Below are positions 7,322 to 16,320 of a DNA stretch of 64,000 bases, one piece after another. How positions within the stretch are numbered: the stretch's first letter is position 1; each line of letters starts with the position of its first letter. The translations under genes and the position numbers were made by a program. This DNA is from CAIQPS01 sp963783835 (GTDB taxonomy: Bacteria > Actinomycetota > Thermoleophilia > RBG-16-64-13): assembly GCA_963783835.1 (NCBI GenBank), contig CAWAOX010000016.1, forward strand, positions 43,449 to 107,448, given 5' to 3'. The notes beneath the pieces were generated by a model. That model did not search any database. It saw only the letters and a list, made by a program, of their open reading frames with translations, and was not told the origin of the DNA.

Positions 7322-9976
7322 ATGGCAGTAGAAAAGAACCCGCCACCCACCGCGAAGGGCACCGGAGCAGACAAGACGGTCCACAAGGCGCTGGGGCTGA
7401 GCGGCGGCATCTTCGGCGCCTGCCCTTGCGCTGTGGATGTGAAGGACGGCAGGATCATCCGCATCAGGCCGCTCCACTGGGACTCGGCCTACGACCCCGC
7501 CACCTTCAATGCGTGGAAGATCGAGAAGAACGGCAAGACGCTCGAGCCCTACTACAAGTCGGTCCCCGCGCCCTGGAGCCTCGCCTACAAGAAGCGGGCC
7601 TATTCACCGAACCGGGTCAAATACCCCCTCAAACGAGTGGACTGGGACCCGAAGGGCGAGAGAAACCCCCAGAACCGTGGCAAAAGCAAGTATGTTCGTA
7701 TCTCCTGGGATGAGGCGGCTCAGTACTGCGCCGACGAGGTCAAGCGTATCTGCGACACGTATGGGCCTCTGGCCATCCTGGTGCAGGGCGACGGCCACGG
7801 CGAGTGCAAGATGGTGCACGCACCTCACGGCTGCTCCACGCTGCTCTTCGACAAACTGGGTGGTTTTACCCAGCAGATCCGCAACCCAGACAGCTGGGAA
7901 GGCTGGTACTGGGGTTCCAAACACGTGTGGGGCAAGGGCTACATCGGGATGATGGCGCCCAACGACAACATCGTCAACGACATCTGTCAGAACAGCGACA
8001 TGGTAGTGGTCTGGGGTGGCGACCCTGAGACGACTACCTGGGGCTTCCGCGGCCAGTTCGCCAGCCGGCTTCTCTACTTCTGGAGCGAGATCGGCATCAA
8101 GCAGGTCTACATCAACCCCGACCTGAACTACGCGGCGGCTATCCATGCCGACAAGTGGATCCCGGTGCTCCCCAACTCCGATGCCGCCCTGCAGTTGGCC
8201 ATCATGTACATGTGGATCACCGAGGGCACCTACGACAAGGAATACGTCGCCACCCACACTGTTGGCTTCGACAAGATGAAGGCCTACGTCCTGGGCGAAG
8301 AAGACGGCGTGCCCAAGACCCCCAAATGGGCGGCGCCCAAGTGCGGCGTCCCGGCCTGGACGATCAAAGCGCTGGCGCGTGACTGGGCGAAGAAGATCGT
8401 CACCATCGGACACTACTTCGGTGGCGGCATGGCCCGTGGACCATACTCCACCGAGCCCGCCCGTCTCGAGTGCGTGCTCCTCGGCATGCAGGGCCTCGGG
8501 AAACCGGGCGTCCATCAGGCGCAGATCGCCTACACCGGCATGCCGAAGAACGTCATCACCGGCGGTGCCGACCACATGGGCCCCTTCGGGAACCTGATGA
8601 GCCAGCCATACGGCGAACGCCTGCTCAAGCCGCACCGTGGCACCCCGACCGCTTGGGGCAAGCAGATGATCCCCAAGGTCCTCATCGAAGAGGCCATCAG
8701 GGACGGGAAGTGTGAGTTCTGGGGTACCGGCGGTCACGAAGAACCGACCTCCGACCAGTACAGGCGCTACGAGTACCCGATCGCGAAGGACAAGGGCGGC
8801 ACCGAGATCCACATGATGTGGACGGATACTCCCTGCCGGGTCACCTGCTGGGGCGGCGGCGGCGAAGTCATGGACGCCTTCCGGAATCCCAAGATCGAAT
8901 GCGTCGTCGCCCAGCATCCCTGGCTCGAGAACGACGTTTTGTGCGCCGACATCGTCCTGCCCACCGCGACCACTCTCGAGCTCGACGATATCTCCCCCTG
9001 CATCCGCGAGGGCGACAGCTTCCAGAGCGTGATCCTCATGAACGCGGCCATCGATCCCGTCGGCGAGGCGCGGAGTGACTACCACGCGATCGTGGCCGTA
9101 GCCGAAAAGCTCGGCATGAAGGACGCGGTCACCGACGGCTTCAGCGACGAAGAGCTCATCAAGGGCACGTACGTGGGCATGAAGTTCGAGACCATCACCC
9201 CCTGGGAGGAGTTCAAGGAGAAGCAGTACACGGTGCTCCCCGTGGCCCCCGACTGGGAGAAGTGGCCGGCCGGTCTCTACGACTTCTGGAAAGATCCGGT
9301 AGCCAACCCCATCCCCACGCCCACCGGCAAGCTCGAGTTCTGGTCCGAAAGCCTGGAGAAGGCCTTCCCGAACGACGAAGAGCGTCCGGGCATCCCGAAG
9401 TGGATCGAGAAGGGCATCACCCACGACGAGCGCATCTCCAGCGTCCGCGCCCGGGTCTACCCGCTACTGGTCATGTCCAACCACGGCCGGTGGAGGACTC
9501 ACGCCCAGGCCGACGACATCCCGTGGACCAAAGAGACCGTCACCGGCAAGATCAGGGGCTGGGACGGCTACTGGTACGAGCCCTGCTGGATGCACACCAG
9601 CGATGCGGAAGCCAGGGGCATCAAGCAAGGCGACATCGTCCGCTGCTACAACGAGCGTGGTAGCGTGCTCTGTGGCGCCCTGGTGTGGGAACGCATCATG
9701 CCGGGCGTCATCTCCATAGATCACGGGGCGCGAGCCGACTTCATCGACAACGACTTCACTCTGGATCGCGGTGGAGCTATCAACGTGATCTCGCCCAAAG
9801 GGCTGACCTCCAAGCATGCCGGCGGCCAGGCGACGAGCGGCTATCTGGCCAACGTGGAAAAAGTCAGCATGGCTCAGATGGAAGAGTGGAGAACCAAGTA
9901 TCCCGAGGCGTTTGCGCGCGACTACGATCCCGCCTCCGGCCTCCGCTTCACTAGTTGGATCCAGGAGGGGAGGTAA
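7322..9976 (+). CDS. Molybdopterin oxidoreductase large subunit, transhydroxylase family (divergent)
   Basis: An 884-residue bis-MGD enzyme of the DMSO reductase superfamily. It lacks the N-terminal 4Fe-4S cysteine motif, as in pyrogallol-phloroglucinol transhydroxylase. The NPDSWEGW motif (D190-S191-W192) matches the Asp-Ser-Trp segment whose serine ligates Mo in the Pelobacter enzyme (numbering from memory). However, the neighbouring GNVGYR of that enzyme is replaced by GECKMV after H159, so the pocket differs and pyrogallol may not be the substrate. A resorcinol-hydroxylase-like role is another option. The ATG at 7322 follows GAGGAGGCG; the longer upstream frame is not needed. The small subunit starts 2 bp after its stop. 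The 137-bp gap upstream has a TATAGT (7279-7284) that could be a -10 box. Confidence 0.85.
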   Translation: MAVEKNPPPTAKGTGADKTVHKALGLSGGIFGACPCAVDVKDGRIIRIRPLHWDSAYDPATFNAWKIEKNGKTLEPYYKSVPAPWSLAYKKRAYSPNRVKYPLKRVDWDPKGERNPQNRGKSKYVRISWDEAAQYCADEVKRICDTYGPLAILVQGDGHGECKMVHAPHGCSTLLFDKLGGFTQQIRNPDSWEGWYWGSKHVWGKGYIGMMAPNDNIVNDICQNSDMVVVWGGDPETTTWGFRGQFASRLLYFWSEIGIKQVYINPDLNYAAAIHADKWIPVLPNSDAALQLAIMYMWITEGTYDKEYVATHTVGFDKMKAYVLGEEDGVPKTPKWAAPKCGVPAWTIKALARDWAKKIVTIGHYFGGGMARGPYSTEPARLECVLLGMQGLGKPGVHQAQIAYTGMPKNVITGGADHMGPFGNLMSQPYGERLLKPHRGTPTAWGKQMIPKVLIEEAIRDGKCEFWGTGGHEEPTSDQYRRYEYPIAKDKGGTEIHMMWTDTPCRVTCWGGGGEVMDAFRNPKIECVVAQHPWLENDVLCADIVLPTATTLELDDISPCIREGDSFQSVILMNAAIDPVGEARSDYHAIVAVAEKLGMKDAVTDGFSDEELIKGTYVGMKFETITPWEEFKEKQYTVLPVAPDWEKWPAGLYDFWKDPVANPIPTPTGKLEFWSESLEKAFPNDEERPGIPKWIEKGITHDERISSVRARVYPLLVMSNHGRWRTHAQADDIPWTKETVTGKIRGWDGYWYEPCWMHTSDAEARGIKQGDIVRCYNERGSVLCGALVWERIMPGVISIDHGARADFIDNDFTLDRGGAINVISPKGLTSKHAGGQATSGYLANVEKVSMAQMEEWRTKYPEAFARDYDPASGLRFTSWIQEGR

Positions 9977-9978
9977 CA

Positions 9979-10803
9979 ATGGCAAAGAAAGTCTTCGTCA
10001 TCGACATCGCCAGGTGCAACGGCTGCCATAACTGCCAGATCGTCTGCAAGGACGAGCACGTGGCCAACGACTGGAGCCCCATCGCCAAGCCGCAGCCCGA
10101 TATCGGCCAGTTCTGGATCGAGCTCACCGAGAGGGTGCGGGGCACGGTCCCCAAGGTGAAAGTGGCGTACCGGCCTCACCTGTGCATGCACTGCGACGAT
10201 GCTCCGTGCGTCTCGGCATGCCCTGTCGAGAGCGCGTTGTACCAGCGCGAGGACGGCATGGTCATCGTGAACGGCGACAAGTGCACCGGCTGCCGGCTAT
10301 GCATCGACGCCTGCCCGTATGACGGCGTGATCTACTTCAACGAAGATCTCAACATCGCGCAGAAGTGCACCGGTTGCGCCCACCTCCTGGATGACGGCTG
10401 GGCAGAGCCGCGCTGCGCGGACGCCTGCCCGACCAACGCGCTCCGACTCATGGACGAGGACGAGGCTCAGGAGCTCATCGCCAAGGCCCAGGTGTGGAAG
10501 CCCAAGTTCGCGAGCGCCGCGAAGCCCCGGGTCTACTACCTCGACCTGCCCAAGAAGTTCATCGCCGGCACGCTCTACGAGCCGGTGGAAGAAGAGGTCG
10601 TGATCGGCGCGAAGGCCACCCTGAAGGCGGCCGACGGCAAGGTGCTCACCACCGAGACCGACGCTTACGGCGACTTCTGGTTCGAAGGCATCGACGACGG
10701 CGTGTACTCGCTGGAGTTGAAAGCGGGCGGCAAAGTCAAAACCTTTGCCGATCTCGACACTACGGAGAACGACATCAATCTTGGAGACATCCCGCTGACG
10801 TAG
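9979..10803 (+). CDS. Ferredoxin-type small subunit of the divergent Mo enzyme, with C-terminal Ig/CnaB-like domain
   Basis: A 274-residue DmsB-type electron-transfer subunit. Sixteen cysteines fall into four sets (13/16/19/23, 69/72/77/81, 102/105/108/112, 130/133/146/150), enough for four 4Fe-4S clusters. Residues about 200-274 form a small beta-sandwich (carboxypeptidase-regulatory/CnaB-like) with the pattern TDAYGDFWFEGIDDGVYSLEL, as in transhydroxylase small subunits. The second small subunit in this window (19216-20034) keeps ligands for only three clusters. A strong AGGAGGGGAGG ribosome site precedes the ATG. Four clusters suggest that this enzyme passes electrons in or out rather than doing a redox-neutral transfer. 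Confidence 0.87.
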   Translation: MAKKVFVIDIARCNGCHNCQIVCKDEHVANDWSPIAKPQPDIGQFWIELTERVRGTVPKVKVAYRPHLCMHCDDAPCVSACPVESALYQREDGMVIVNGDKCTGCRLCIDACPYDGVIYFNEDLNIAQKCTGCAHLLDDGWAEPRCADACPTNALRLMDEDEAQELIAKAQVWKPKFASAAKPRVYYLDLPKKFIAGTLYEPVEEEVVIGAKATLKAADGKVLTTETDAYGDFWFEGIDDGVYSLELKAGGKVKTFADLDTTENDINLGDIPLT

Positions 10804-10843
10804 ACCCACTGGCGTAAACTATGTTGTGCGGATAGTTTTCTCG

Positions 10844-10875
10844 CGCCGCGGGGCGGTTTCTGCCGCCCCGCGGCG
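10844..10875 (+). terminator. Strong hairpin after the Mo enzyme pair
   Basis: Perfect 13-bp inverted repeat (arms 10844-10856 and 10863-10875) with loop TTTCTG, in the gap between the small subunit and the reductase gene. The T tract after it is short, so termination may be partial. Confidence 0.65.
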
Positions 10876-10908
10876 TCCACGTTTAATGACAGACACTGGG
10901 GGGTAGCC

Positions 10909-12984
10909 ATGGCACAGCCGAGTTTCGATCACCTCTTCTCGCCTATCTCCATCGGCAAGCTGCAACTCAAGAACCGCATGGCCAAGACGGCCGCGCAGAC
11001 CTATCTCTTCGATTCCGGTGCGCGGCGTTTTGGCCCTCTGGCCGAGGCCTTCTACGGTAACGTGGCCAAGGGCGGAGTGGGCCTCATCATCGTCGAGACC
11101 CCGGCTATGGAGATGGAACTAGCCGACGAGGGCGACCGCCGCATGCGGGTGGACAACGACAAGTATCTGAAGGACATCGAAGACCTGGCCAAGACCATCC
11201 ACGCCGGTGGCATCCCCTGCTTCATGCAGTTCTACCACCGTGGCCCATGGGGCGGCATCTACCACACCATGGCGCGACGCGTGGCTGCTTCCCGGGTGAC
11301 CTTCCCCTCCGTCTTCGACGTGCACGAGGAGGAGCCGCCCGAGTCGCTCACCGTGGATGACATCCAGGAATTGGTGGCTCACTACGCTGCCTCCGCCGGT
11401 AGACTGGCCGACTGCGGCTTCGACGGCGTGGAGATCCATACCGGCGCCGACCACCTGTTCGACACCTTCCTGTCGCGTTTCTGGAACCGGCGTGACGACC
11501 AGTACGGGCCGCAGAACTGGGAGAACCGCACCCGCTTTGTCCGCGAGGTCATCGAAGCCGTGCGAAAGCGCACGGGTCCGGACTTCGCCATCCAGGTCTT
11601 CATGAACGGCCTCGAGTTCGGCGTGGGCGACCTAGGGTTGAGCCTGGAAGAGAACAAGCATCTGGCTCAGATCTGGGAGGAGTGCGGGGCCGACTCCCTG
11701 CAGGTGCGCTCGCATTGGGTGGGCATGCACCAGGGCTCGTACCTCAGCGACACCCTCTTCTACCCCGAGCCGCACATCCCCTTGAGCGAGTTCCCCAAGG
11801 AAATGGACTGGACCCACTACGGCCAGCGCTGCAACCTCCCCCTGGCGGCGGAGATCAAGAAGGTGGTCAACATCCCGGTCATGACCGTCTGCGGGTTCGA
11901 CGCGGAATCGGCCGACCAGGCGATAGCCGATGGCAAAGCCGACTTCATCGGCTTCAACCGCCGCCTGTTCGCCGATGCCGAGTATCCCAACAAGATGCAT
12001 ACCGGCCGAGCCCTCGAGGTCCAGCCCTGCACCAAGTGCGGGCACTGCAGCAGCACGTACAACGTCCCCAGGCATTGCCGTATCAACGCCTGCTTTGGCA
12101 CCGAGTCCTACGACCTGACCCCAGTGGCGATCAAGAAGAAGGTCCTGGTGATCGGCGGCGGTCCGGCCGGCATGCAGGCTGCCCGGGTGGCGGCGATGCG
12201 CGGGCACGACGTCAGCCTGTGGGAGAAGGGCAAGTATCTTGGCGGCTCCATGTCGCTCGCGGCCATGGTCAAGGGCTTCAAGGTCGAGGACGTGCGCGAG
12301 GTCATCTGGTTCTTGCGGAGACAGGTCAAGAAATACGGTGTGGACGTCCATCTGAACAAGGAGATCGACGCCGCTGCCATTGAAGCGGCCGAGCCCGACG
12401 TCGTGATAATCGCGGCGGGAGGCAAGCCAACGCTCCCGGATGTGCCGGGCGTCTACGGAAAGAACGTGGTCAGGAGCAGCGACCTCTACGGGACCCTGCA
12501 GTTCTACCTACGGTTGCTCGGGCCCAAGACCCTGCGGGACCTCACCAGCGTATGGATGCCGGTGGGCAAGCGGGCCGTCATCATCGGCGGGGCCATCCAG
12601 GGCTGCCAGTTGGGCGAGTTCCTAACCAAGCGGGGCCGCAAGGTGACCATCGTCGACACTGCGGAGGAACTGGGCGAAAGCATGTATCCCGAGCGGAAGA
12701 CCCGGCTCTTCTATTGGTTCGACAAGAAGGGCGTCGAGCGGCTGGCCGGCGTGCGGTTGGTCGAGATCACCGGCAAGGGACTCACCCTGATCACCAAGGA
12801 GGGCGAGGAGCGGACCCTCGAGGCCGACAGCGTGATTTGCGCGTTGCCCTATGCCGGCAATCACGATCTGGAAGACGCCCTGCAGGGCAAGGTTCCTGAG
12901 GTCTATTCCATCGGTGACTGCGACGAACCTGGGCTCATCCCCGACGCCACGTCGGCCGGGTGGAAGATAGGGAACGCGATCTAG
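10909..12984 (+). CDS. Old-yellow-enzyme/FAD fusion reductase (enoate / 2,4-dienoyl-CoA reductase type)
   Basis: The 691-residue protein has an N-terminal FMN-binding TIM barrel (about 1-365). A cysteine cluster (CTKCGHC near 367, further Cys at about 385 and 391) would hold one 4Fe-4S. The C-terminal FAD/NAD(P) domains include VLVIGGGPAGMQAARVA near residue 408. The family reduces activated C=C bonds, for example in dienoyl-CoAs, enoates and bile-acid intermediates. Next to a transhydroxylase-like enzyme it could reduce a dearomatised or polyhydroxylated ring, but that is inference. The ATG at 10909 follows GGGGGG. A decayed paralogue lies at 15188-16285. Confidence 0.88.
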   Translation: MAQPSFDHLFSPISIGKLQLKNRMAKTAAQTYLFDSGARRFGPLAEAFYGNVAKGGVGLIIVETPAMEMELADEGDRRMRVDNDKYLKDIEDLAKTIHAGGIPCFMQFYHRGPWGGIYHTMARRVAASRVTFPSVFDVHEEEPPESLTVDDIQELVAHYAASAGRLADCGFDGVEIHTGADHLFDTFLSRFWNRRDDQYGPQNWENRTRFVREVIEAVRKRTGPDFAIQVFMNGLEFGVGDLGLSLEENKHLAQIWEECGADSLQVRSHWVGMHQGSYLSDTLFYPEPHIPLSEFPKEMDWTHYGQRCNLPLAAEIKKVVNIPVMTVCGFDAESADQAIADGKADFIGFNRRLFADAEYPNKMHTGRALEVQPCTKCGHCSSTYNVPRHCRINACFGTESYDLTPVAIKKKVLVIGGGPAGMQAARVAAMRGHDVSLWEKGKYLGGSMSLAAMVKGFKVEDVREVIWFLRRQVKKYGVDVHLNKEIDAAAIEAAEPDVVIIAAGGKPTLPDVPGVYGKNVVRSSDLYGTLQFYLRLLGPKTLRDLTSVWMPVGKRAVIIGGAIQGCQLGEFLTKRGRKVTIVDTAEELGESMYPERKTRLFYWFDKKGVERLAGVRLVEITGKGLTLITKEGEERTLEADSVICALPYAGNHDLEDALQGKVPEVYSIGDCDEPGLIPDATSAGWKIGNAI

Positions 12985-13107
12985 AGGAAGCCGGAGCCCA
13001 TCGCCGGCCAGCTCGACAGCCTGGTGGCGGGTGGTTCCGGCGGCGCTGGCAGCCCTGACCTCGGTGCCGTAGAGGGGGCCATCGGGGGCCTGTTCGGCAA
13101 GAAGTAG
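12985..13107 (+). other. In-frame 40-codon tail after the reductase stop codon
   Basis: Directly after the TAG at 12982-12984 the same frame stays open for 40 codons and ends with a second TAG. The peptide is Gly/Ala-rich and ends in GAIGGLFGKK, which looks like the C-terminus of a small helical protein rather than random sequence. There is no ribosome site or start codon for it. It may be a remnant of a lost gene or a readthrough extension; I cannot decide. Confidence 0.35.
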
Positions 13108-13174
13108 CGCCGGTCTGATCGCCCGCCCCGGCTCCCGCGGTCCAGGAGAGTCAGCCGGGATGCGGACGAAGTGT

Positions 13175-13212
13175 ACGACCCCGGGCTTGCCGCGAAGCGG
13201 CCCCGGGGTCGT
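13175..13212 (+). terminator. Rho-independent-type terminator upstream of the VanW gene
   Basis: Eleven-base arms ACGACCCCGGG (13175-13185) and CCCGGGGTCGT (13202-13212) enclose a second short stem GCCGC-GAA-GCGGC, followed by GTGTTT. The gap 13108-13307 shows nothing else that I can support apart from a weak ribosome site for the next gene. Confidence 0.7.
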
Positions 13213-13307
13213 GTTTCGCGGGTGCCGAGGTCGTCACGCCGCGGGGTTTGGGCTATCCTGAAGCCTGCTGAAGCCTTTTGTTGCTGGAAGTTTGGAGTCT
13301 ATTTTTC

Positions 13308-15164
13308 TTGAAGAACCAGACCCTCGCAAAGAAACGCCTGCGCCGTCGCCGGCGAGGGATCATCGTCGCGGCAGTCGCTTCCGTAGTATTCCTCTTCCTG
13401 CTGGCACTGCTGATCGACTCCACGCTCTATCGCGGCAAAGTCCACGCGGGGGTCACGGTGTCGGGCGTCCAGTTGGGCGGTCTGACCCCCGAGGAGGCGA
13501 AGGCCGCGCTCGACCTCCGCGTCAAGGAGGCCCAGAAGAGCCCGGTAACGCTGACGAGCGGGAACAAGGAGTGGACGGTCGCTCCCGAGGACGTCGGGAC
13601 CGAGGTCGATACCGCGGCAACGGTAGCGACGGCCATGGATGCGTCCCGAAAGAGCAACTTCCTGACCGACCGTTTTCGTGGTTTTGTCATGTATTTCAAG
13701 GACGAAGCTATACCTCTCGAAGGCACGATAGACGGCGCCAAGGTGGACCAGATCGTCGATGATCTGTCTCGGTCACTGGACGTCCCTCCCATCAACGCCG
13801 GGCTGGTGTTCGACGGGCCGAGGATCAAGATCGTCAAGGGCCAGAAGGGGCGCGTCGTCGACCGGGAGGCGCTCGCTTTACAGCTCAAGAACGTGCTGCT
13901 GACTCTTCACGCGACCGAACTTCCCGTGCCGATGGCGGTCAAGGACCCGACTGTACAGGCCGACGACTACGATCTGGCGCTCCAGCAGGCCATGACGATG
14001 ACAGGCTCGCCGATAAAGCTCACCAGCGGCGACCGCTCCTGGACTCTCGACACCGAAGAGATCGTCGCGTACATGGACTTCGCCTCCAAGACCCAGGACG
14101 GAGTCTCGATCCTGGTGCCCTATCTGTCGGCTACGAAGATGGGTCCCTTTCTCAACGACCTGGCGACCGCGGTAGCGCGCGACCCGGTGAGCGCCACCTT
14201 CAAGGGCGACGGGCGGAAAGCCTGGGTCGTCCCGGCGATCCTGGGGCAGAAGCTCGATCCCGAGAAGACGGCGGAGGCGCTCAACGTGGCAGCCCTCGAT
14301 CCCAAGGACCGGAGCACCAAGGTGGCGGTCACTCTCAAGCAGCCCCGGCTCACCACCGAGAAGGCCAAGGCGATGGGCATCAAGGACAAGTTGGCCGACT
14401 TCCAGACGGTATGGAAAGGGACGCCCGACCGCCAGACGAACGTGAAGATCACCACCCAGTACGCCAGCAATGTCATCCTCGCCCCCGGCGAGGTCTACGA
14501 CTTCGATGAGGAGATCGGCCCGCGCACAGCCGAGCGCGGCTACAAGCTGGCGCCCGGCATCGTCGGACCGGGCAAGCTGGAGGACGTCTTCGGCGGCGGT
14601 ATCTGCCAGGTCTCGACCACACTGTTCAACGCGGCCTTCTTTGCCGGGCTCGAGATAGTGGAGCGCAAGAACCACTCCATCTACATCGGGCACTACCCGA
14701 AGGGCCGGGACGCCACCGTCAGCGCCAGGGGTCCCAACCTTCGCTTCCGCAACGACACCAAGCGCCACATCTTGATCCGGGGCGCCTCCGACGGGGTGAC
14801 CACCAAGTTCGTCATCTACGGCACCGATGACGGACGCGAGGTCGACTACACGACCAGTGAGTTCTACGACATAGTCGAGCAGACCGTGGAATCGACTACC
14901 AACAAATCGCTCGGCACGGGGACCTCGGTCGTCTTGGTCGATGGCCAGGAGGGCAGAAAGATCAAGGTCGTGCGCGTAGTCAAGACTGCCGCCGGCAAGA
15001 TCCTGCACAAAGACTCGTTCGTCAGCGTGTGGCCGATGCTCCCCATGGAGATCGAGGTAGGCACCGCCAAGACCACCACGACGACGGATAAGACGACGAC
15101 CACCACGGAAAAGCCGACGACCACAACGGAGTCGACGACCACCACCACGGCGCCCGGCTGCTAG
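13308..15164 (+). CDS. VanW-family membrane-anchored protein with PG_binding_4 repeats
   Basis: About 618 residues. A basic N-terminus (KKRLRRRRRG) is followed by one membrane segment (near residues 19-37) and an extracellular part. Two regions resemble the PG_binding_4 domain (about 45-115 and 170-300). The VanW domain lies near residues 380-510, with the typical FGGGICQVSTTLFNA. The C-terminus is a low-complexity tail of Thr runs broken by DK, EK and ES, ending in a cysteine, probably a flexible wall-spanning region. I chose the TTG at 13308 because GGAG lies ten bases upstream and it gives a normal anchor; a TTG at 13278 is possible. The role is cell-wall associated but biochemically undefined, and it appears unrelated to the aromatic genes around it. 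Confidence 0.82.
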   Translation: MKNQTLAKKRLRRRRRGIIVAAVASVVFLFLLALLIDSTLYRGKVHAGVTVSGVQLGGLTPEEAKAALDLRVKEAQKSPVTLTSGNKEWTVAPEDVGTEVDTAATVATAMDASRKSNFLTDRFRGFVMYFKDEAIPLEGTIDGAKVDQIVDDLSRSLDVPPINAGLVFDGPRIKIVKGQKGRVVDREALALQLKNVLLTLHATELPVPMAVKDPTVQADDYDLALQQAMTMTGSPIKLTSGDRSWTLDTEEIVAYMDFASKTQDGVSILVPYLSATKMGPFLNDLATAVARDPVSATFKGDGRKAWVVPAILGQKLDPEKTAEALNVAALDPKDRSTKVAVTLKQPRLTTEKAKAMGIKDKLADFQTVWKGTPDRQTNVKITTQYASNVILAPGEVYDFDEEIGPRTAERGYKLAPGIVGPGKLEDVFGGGICQVSTTLFNAAFFAGLEIVERKNHSIYIGHYPKGRDATVSARGPNLRFRNDTKRHILIRGASDGVTTKFVIYGTDDGREVDYTTSEFYDIVEQTVESTTNKSLGTGTSVVLVDGQEGRKIKVVRVVKTAAGKILHKDSFVSVWPMLPMEIEVGTAKTTTTTDKTTTTTEKPTTTTESTTTTTAPGC

Positions 15165-15187
15165 CCGGCCGGACCGGCAAGCACGCG

Positions 15188-16285
15188 CTAGATATCGCGC
15201 CCGACCGCGAACCCCATCCGGGTCGCTTCAAGGACGTTTCGTGCGATGAAGCAGTCGCCGATCTGGTAGAACTCCGGCGCACAGAAACGGAGCGCGTCCG
15301 CCTCGGCCTGCAGGGGCTGCCGCCCGGTCGCGAAAATCACCGTGTCGGCTTCGAAGAGCTTCTTGCTACCTACCTCGGCATCGGCCCTGACCGTCCTGCC
15401 GAAGCTGTTCGACTGCAGCACGGCCGCTTGCACCGTGGGGCACGGGGGCAGGGTGTAGGCGCTTCCCACGTACTCCCCGACGACCCCTTTGTCGGTGATC
15501 TCTGTCGCCCGAGTCGAGGTGGAGATCCGTATCCGATACCTGTTGATCTCGTTGATCAACGCCAGCCCGTGGACCGGATTCCCGCCGTCGCTCAGTGTCT
15601 CCATCATCTCCAGGATGGTCACCGTGCGGCCCAGCCCCGAAAGGAAGACGGCCAGTTCTATGCCCGAGAGCCCGCCGCCGAGGATCGCGGCGGTGGGACC
15701 GACGCTTTCCGGATGGGCGTAGGCGTCCTCCGCACCAAGGACGTTCGGCCCGCCGATGCCCGGGAGATCGGGTAGCGCCGGACGGGCGCCGAGGGCCGCG
15801 ATGATGACGTCGGTACCGGCTGCTTGGGCGAACTCGGCGGTGACTCCAGTGCCCAACCGCACGTCGATGCGGGCGCGGGCCACCATCCTCTCCTGGTAGT
15901 CGAGATACTCCCGCAGGAGCCGTTTGAAGGGCACCTTCTCCTCGCACCTGAGGGCCCCACCAAGCCGGTCGGCCCTTTCGCAGAGAATCACCTCGTGCCC
16001 GCGCTCGGAGGCGGTGAGAGCCGCCTGCATCCCGGCGACCCCGCCTCCCGCCACCAGCACCGTCTTCCGAGCCGTATCCGGCAGCGCGTGCCTAGAGTCT
16101 TGCTCGAAGCCGATCTCGGGGTTCACCGCGCAGCGGTACTGGCGCTTGGTGGTGATGCCGGCGAAACATTCGAAGCAGCGGATGCAGGGCCTGATCTCCA
16201 CGGGCGCCGCGAAGTACCGGTTACGAAAGACGGTGTCCCCCAGCCGGATGGGACTGAAGAGATGCGGGTACTTTCAGGTGTGCAT
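15188..16285 (-). pseudogene. Decayed OYE/FAD reductase: nonsense codon 4 and missing TIM barrel
   Basis: A ribosome site (AGGGGAGG) and ATG at 16285 start a chain reading MHT, then TGA (16274-16276), then KYPHLFSPIRLGDTVFRNR. This matches the first residues of OYE-type reductases, including HLFSPISIGKLQLKNR in the gene at 10909. About ten residues later it jumps in frame to the Fe-S cysteine cluster (CIRCFECF) and the FAD domain (VLVAGGGVAGMQAA), which are intact to a stop at 15188. Some 330-350 residues of the FMN barrel are therefore absent. A GTG at 16201 could still yield a 337-residue FAD domain. It follows a UROD-type methyltransferase by 35 bp in the same operon. An assembly collapse is an alternative explanation. 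Confidence 0.75.
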
Positions 16286-16320
16286 GGCCTCCCCTAGCCG
16301 TCTCAGCCCCGGAACATCTC

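Noticed and set aside
7604..9424. 606-codon minus-strand frame opposite the Mo enzyme large subunit
   Set aside because: The plus-strand protein has clear family motifs and a ribosome site; the minus-strand peptide has no recognisable domain and is a high-GC shadow.
15073..15160. Tandem DNA repeat near the end of the VanW gene
   Set aside because: It is the codon pattern of a Thr-rich tail inside the coding frame, not an independent repeat element.
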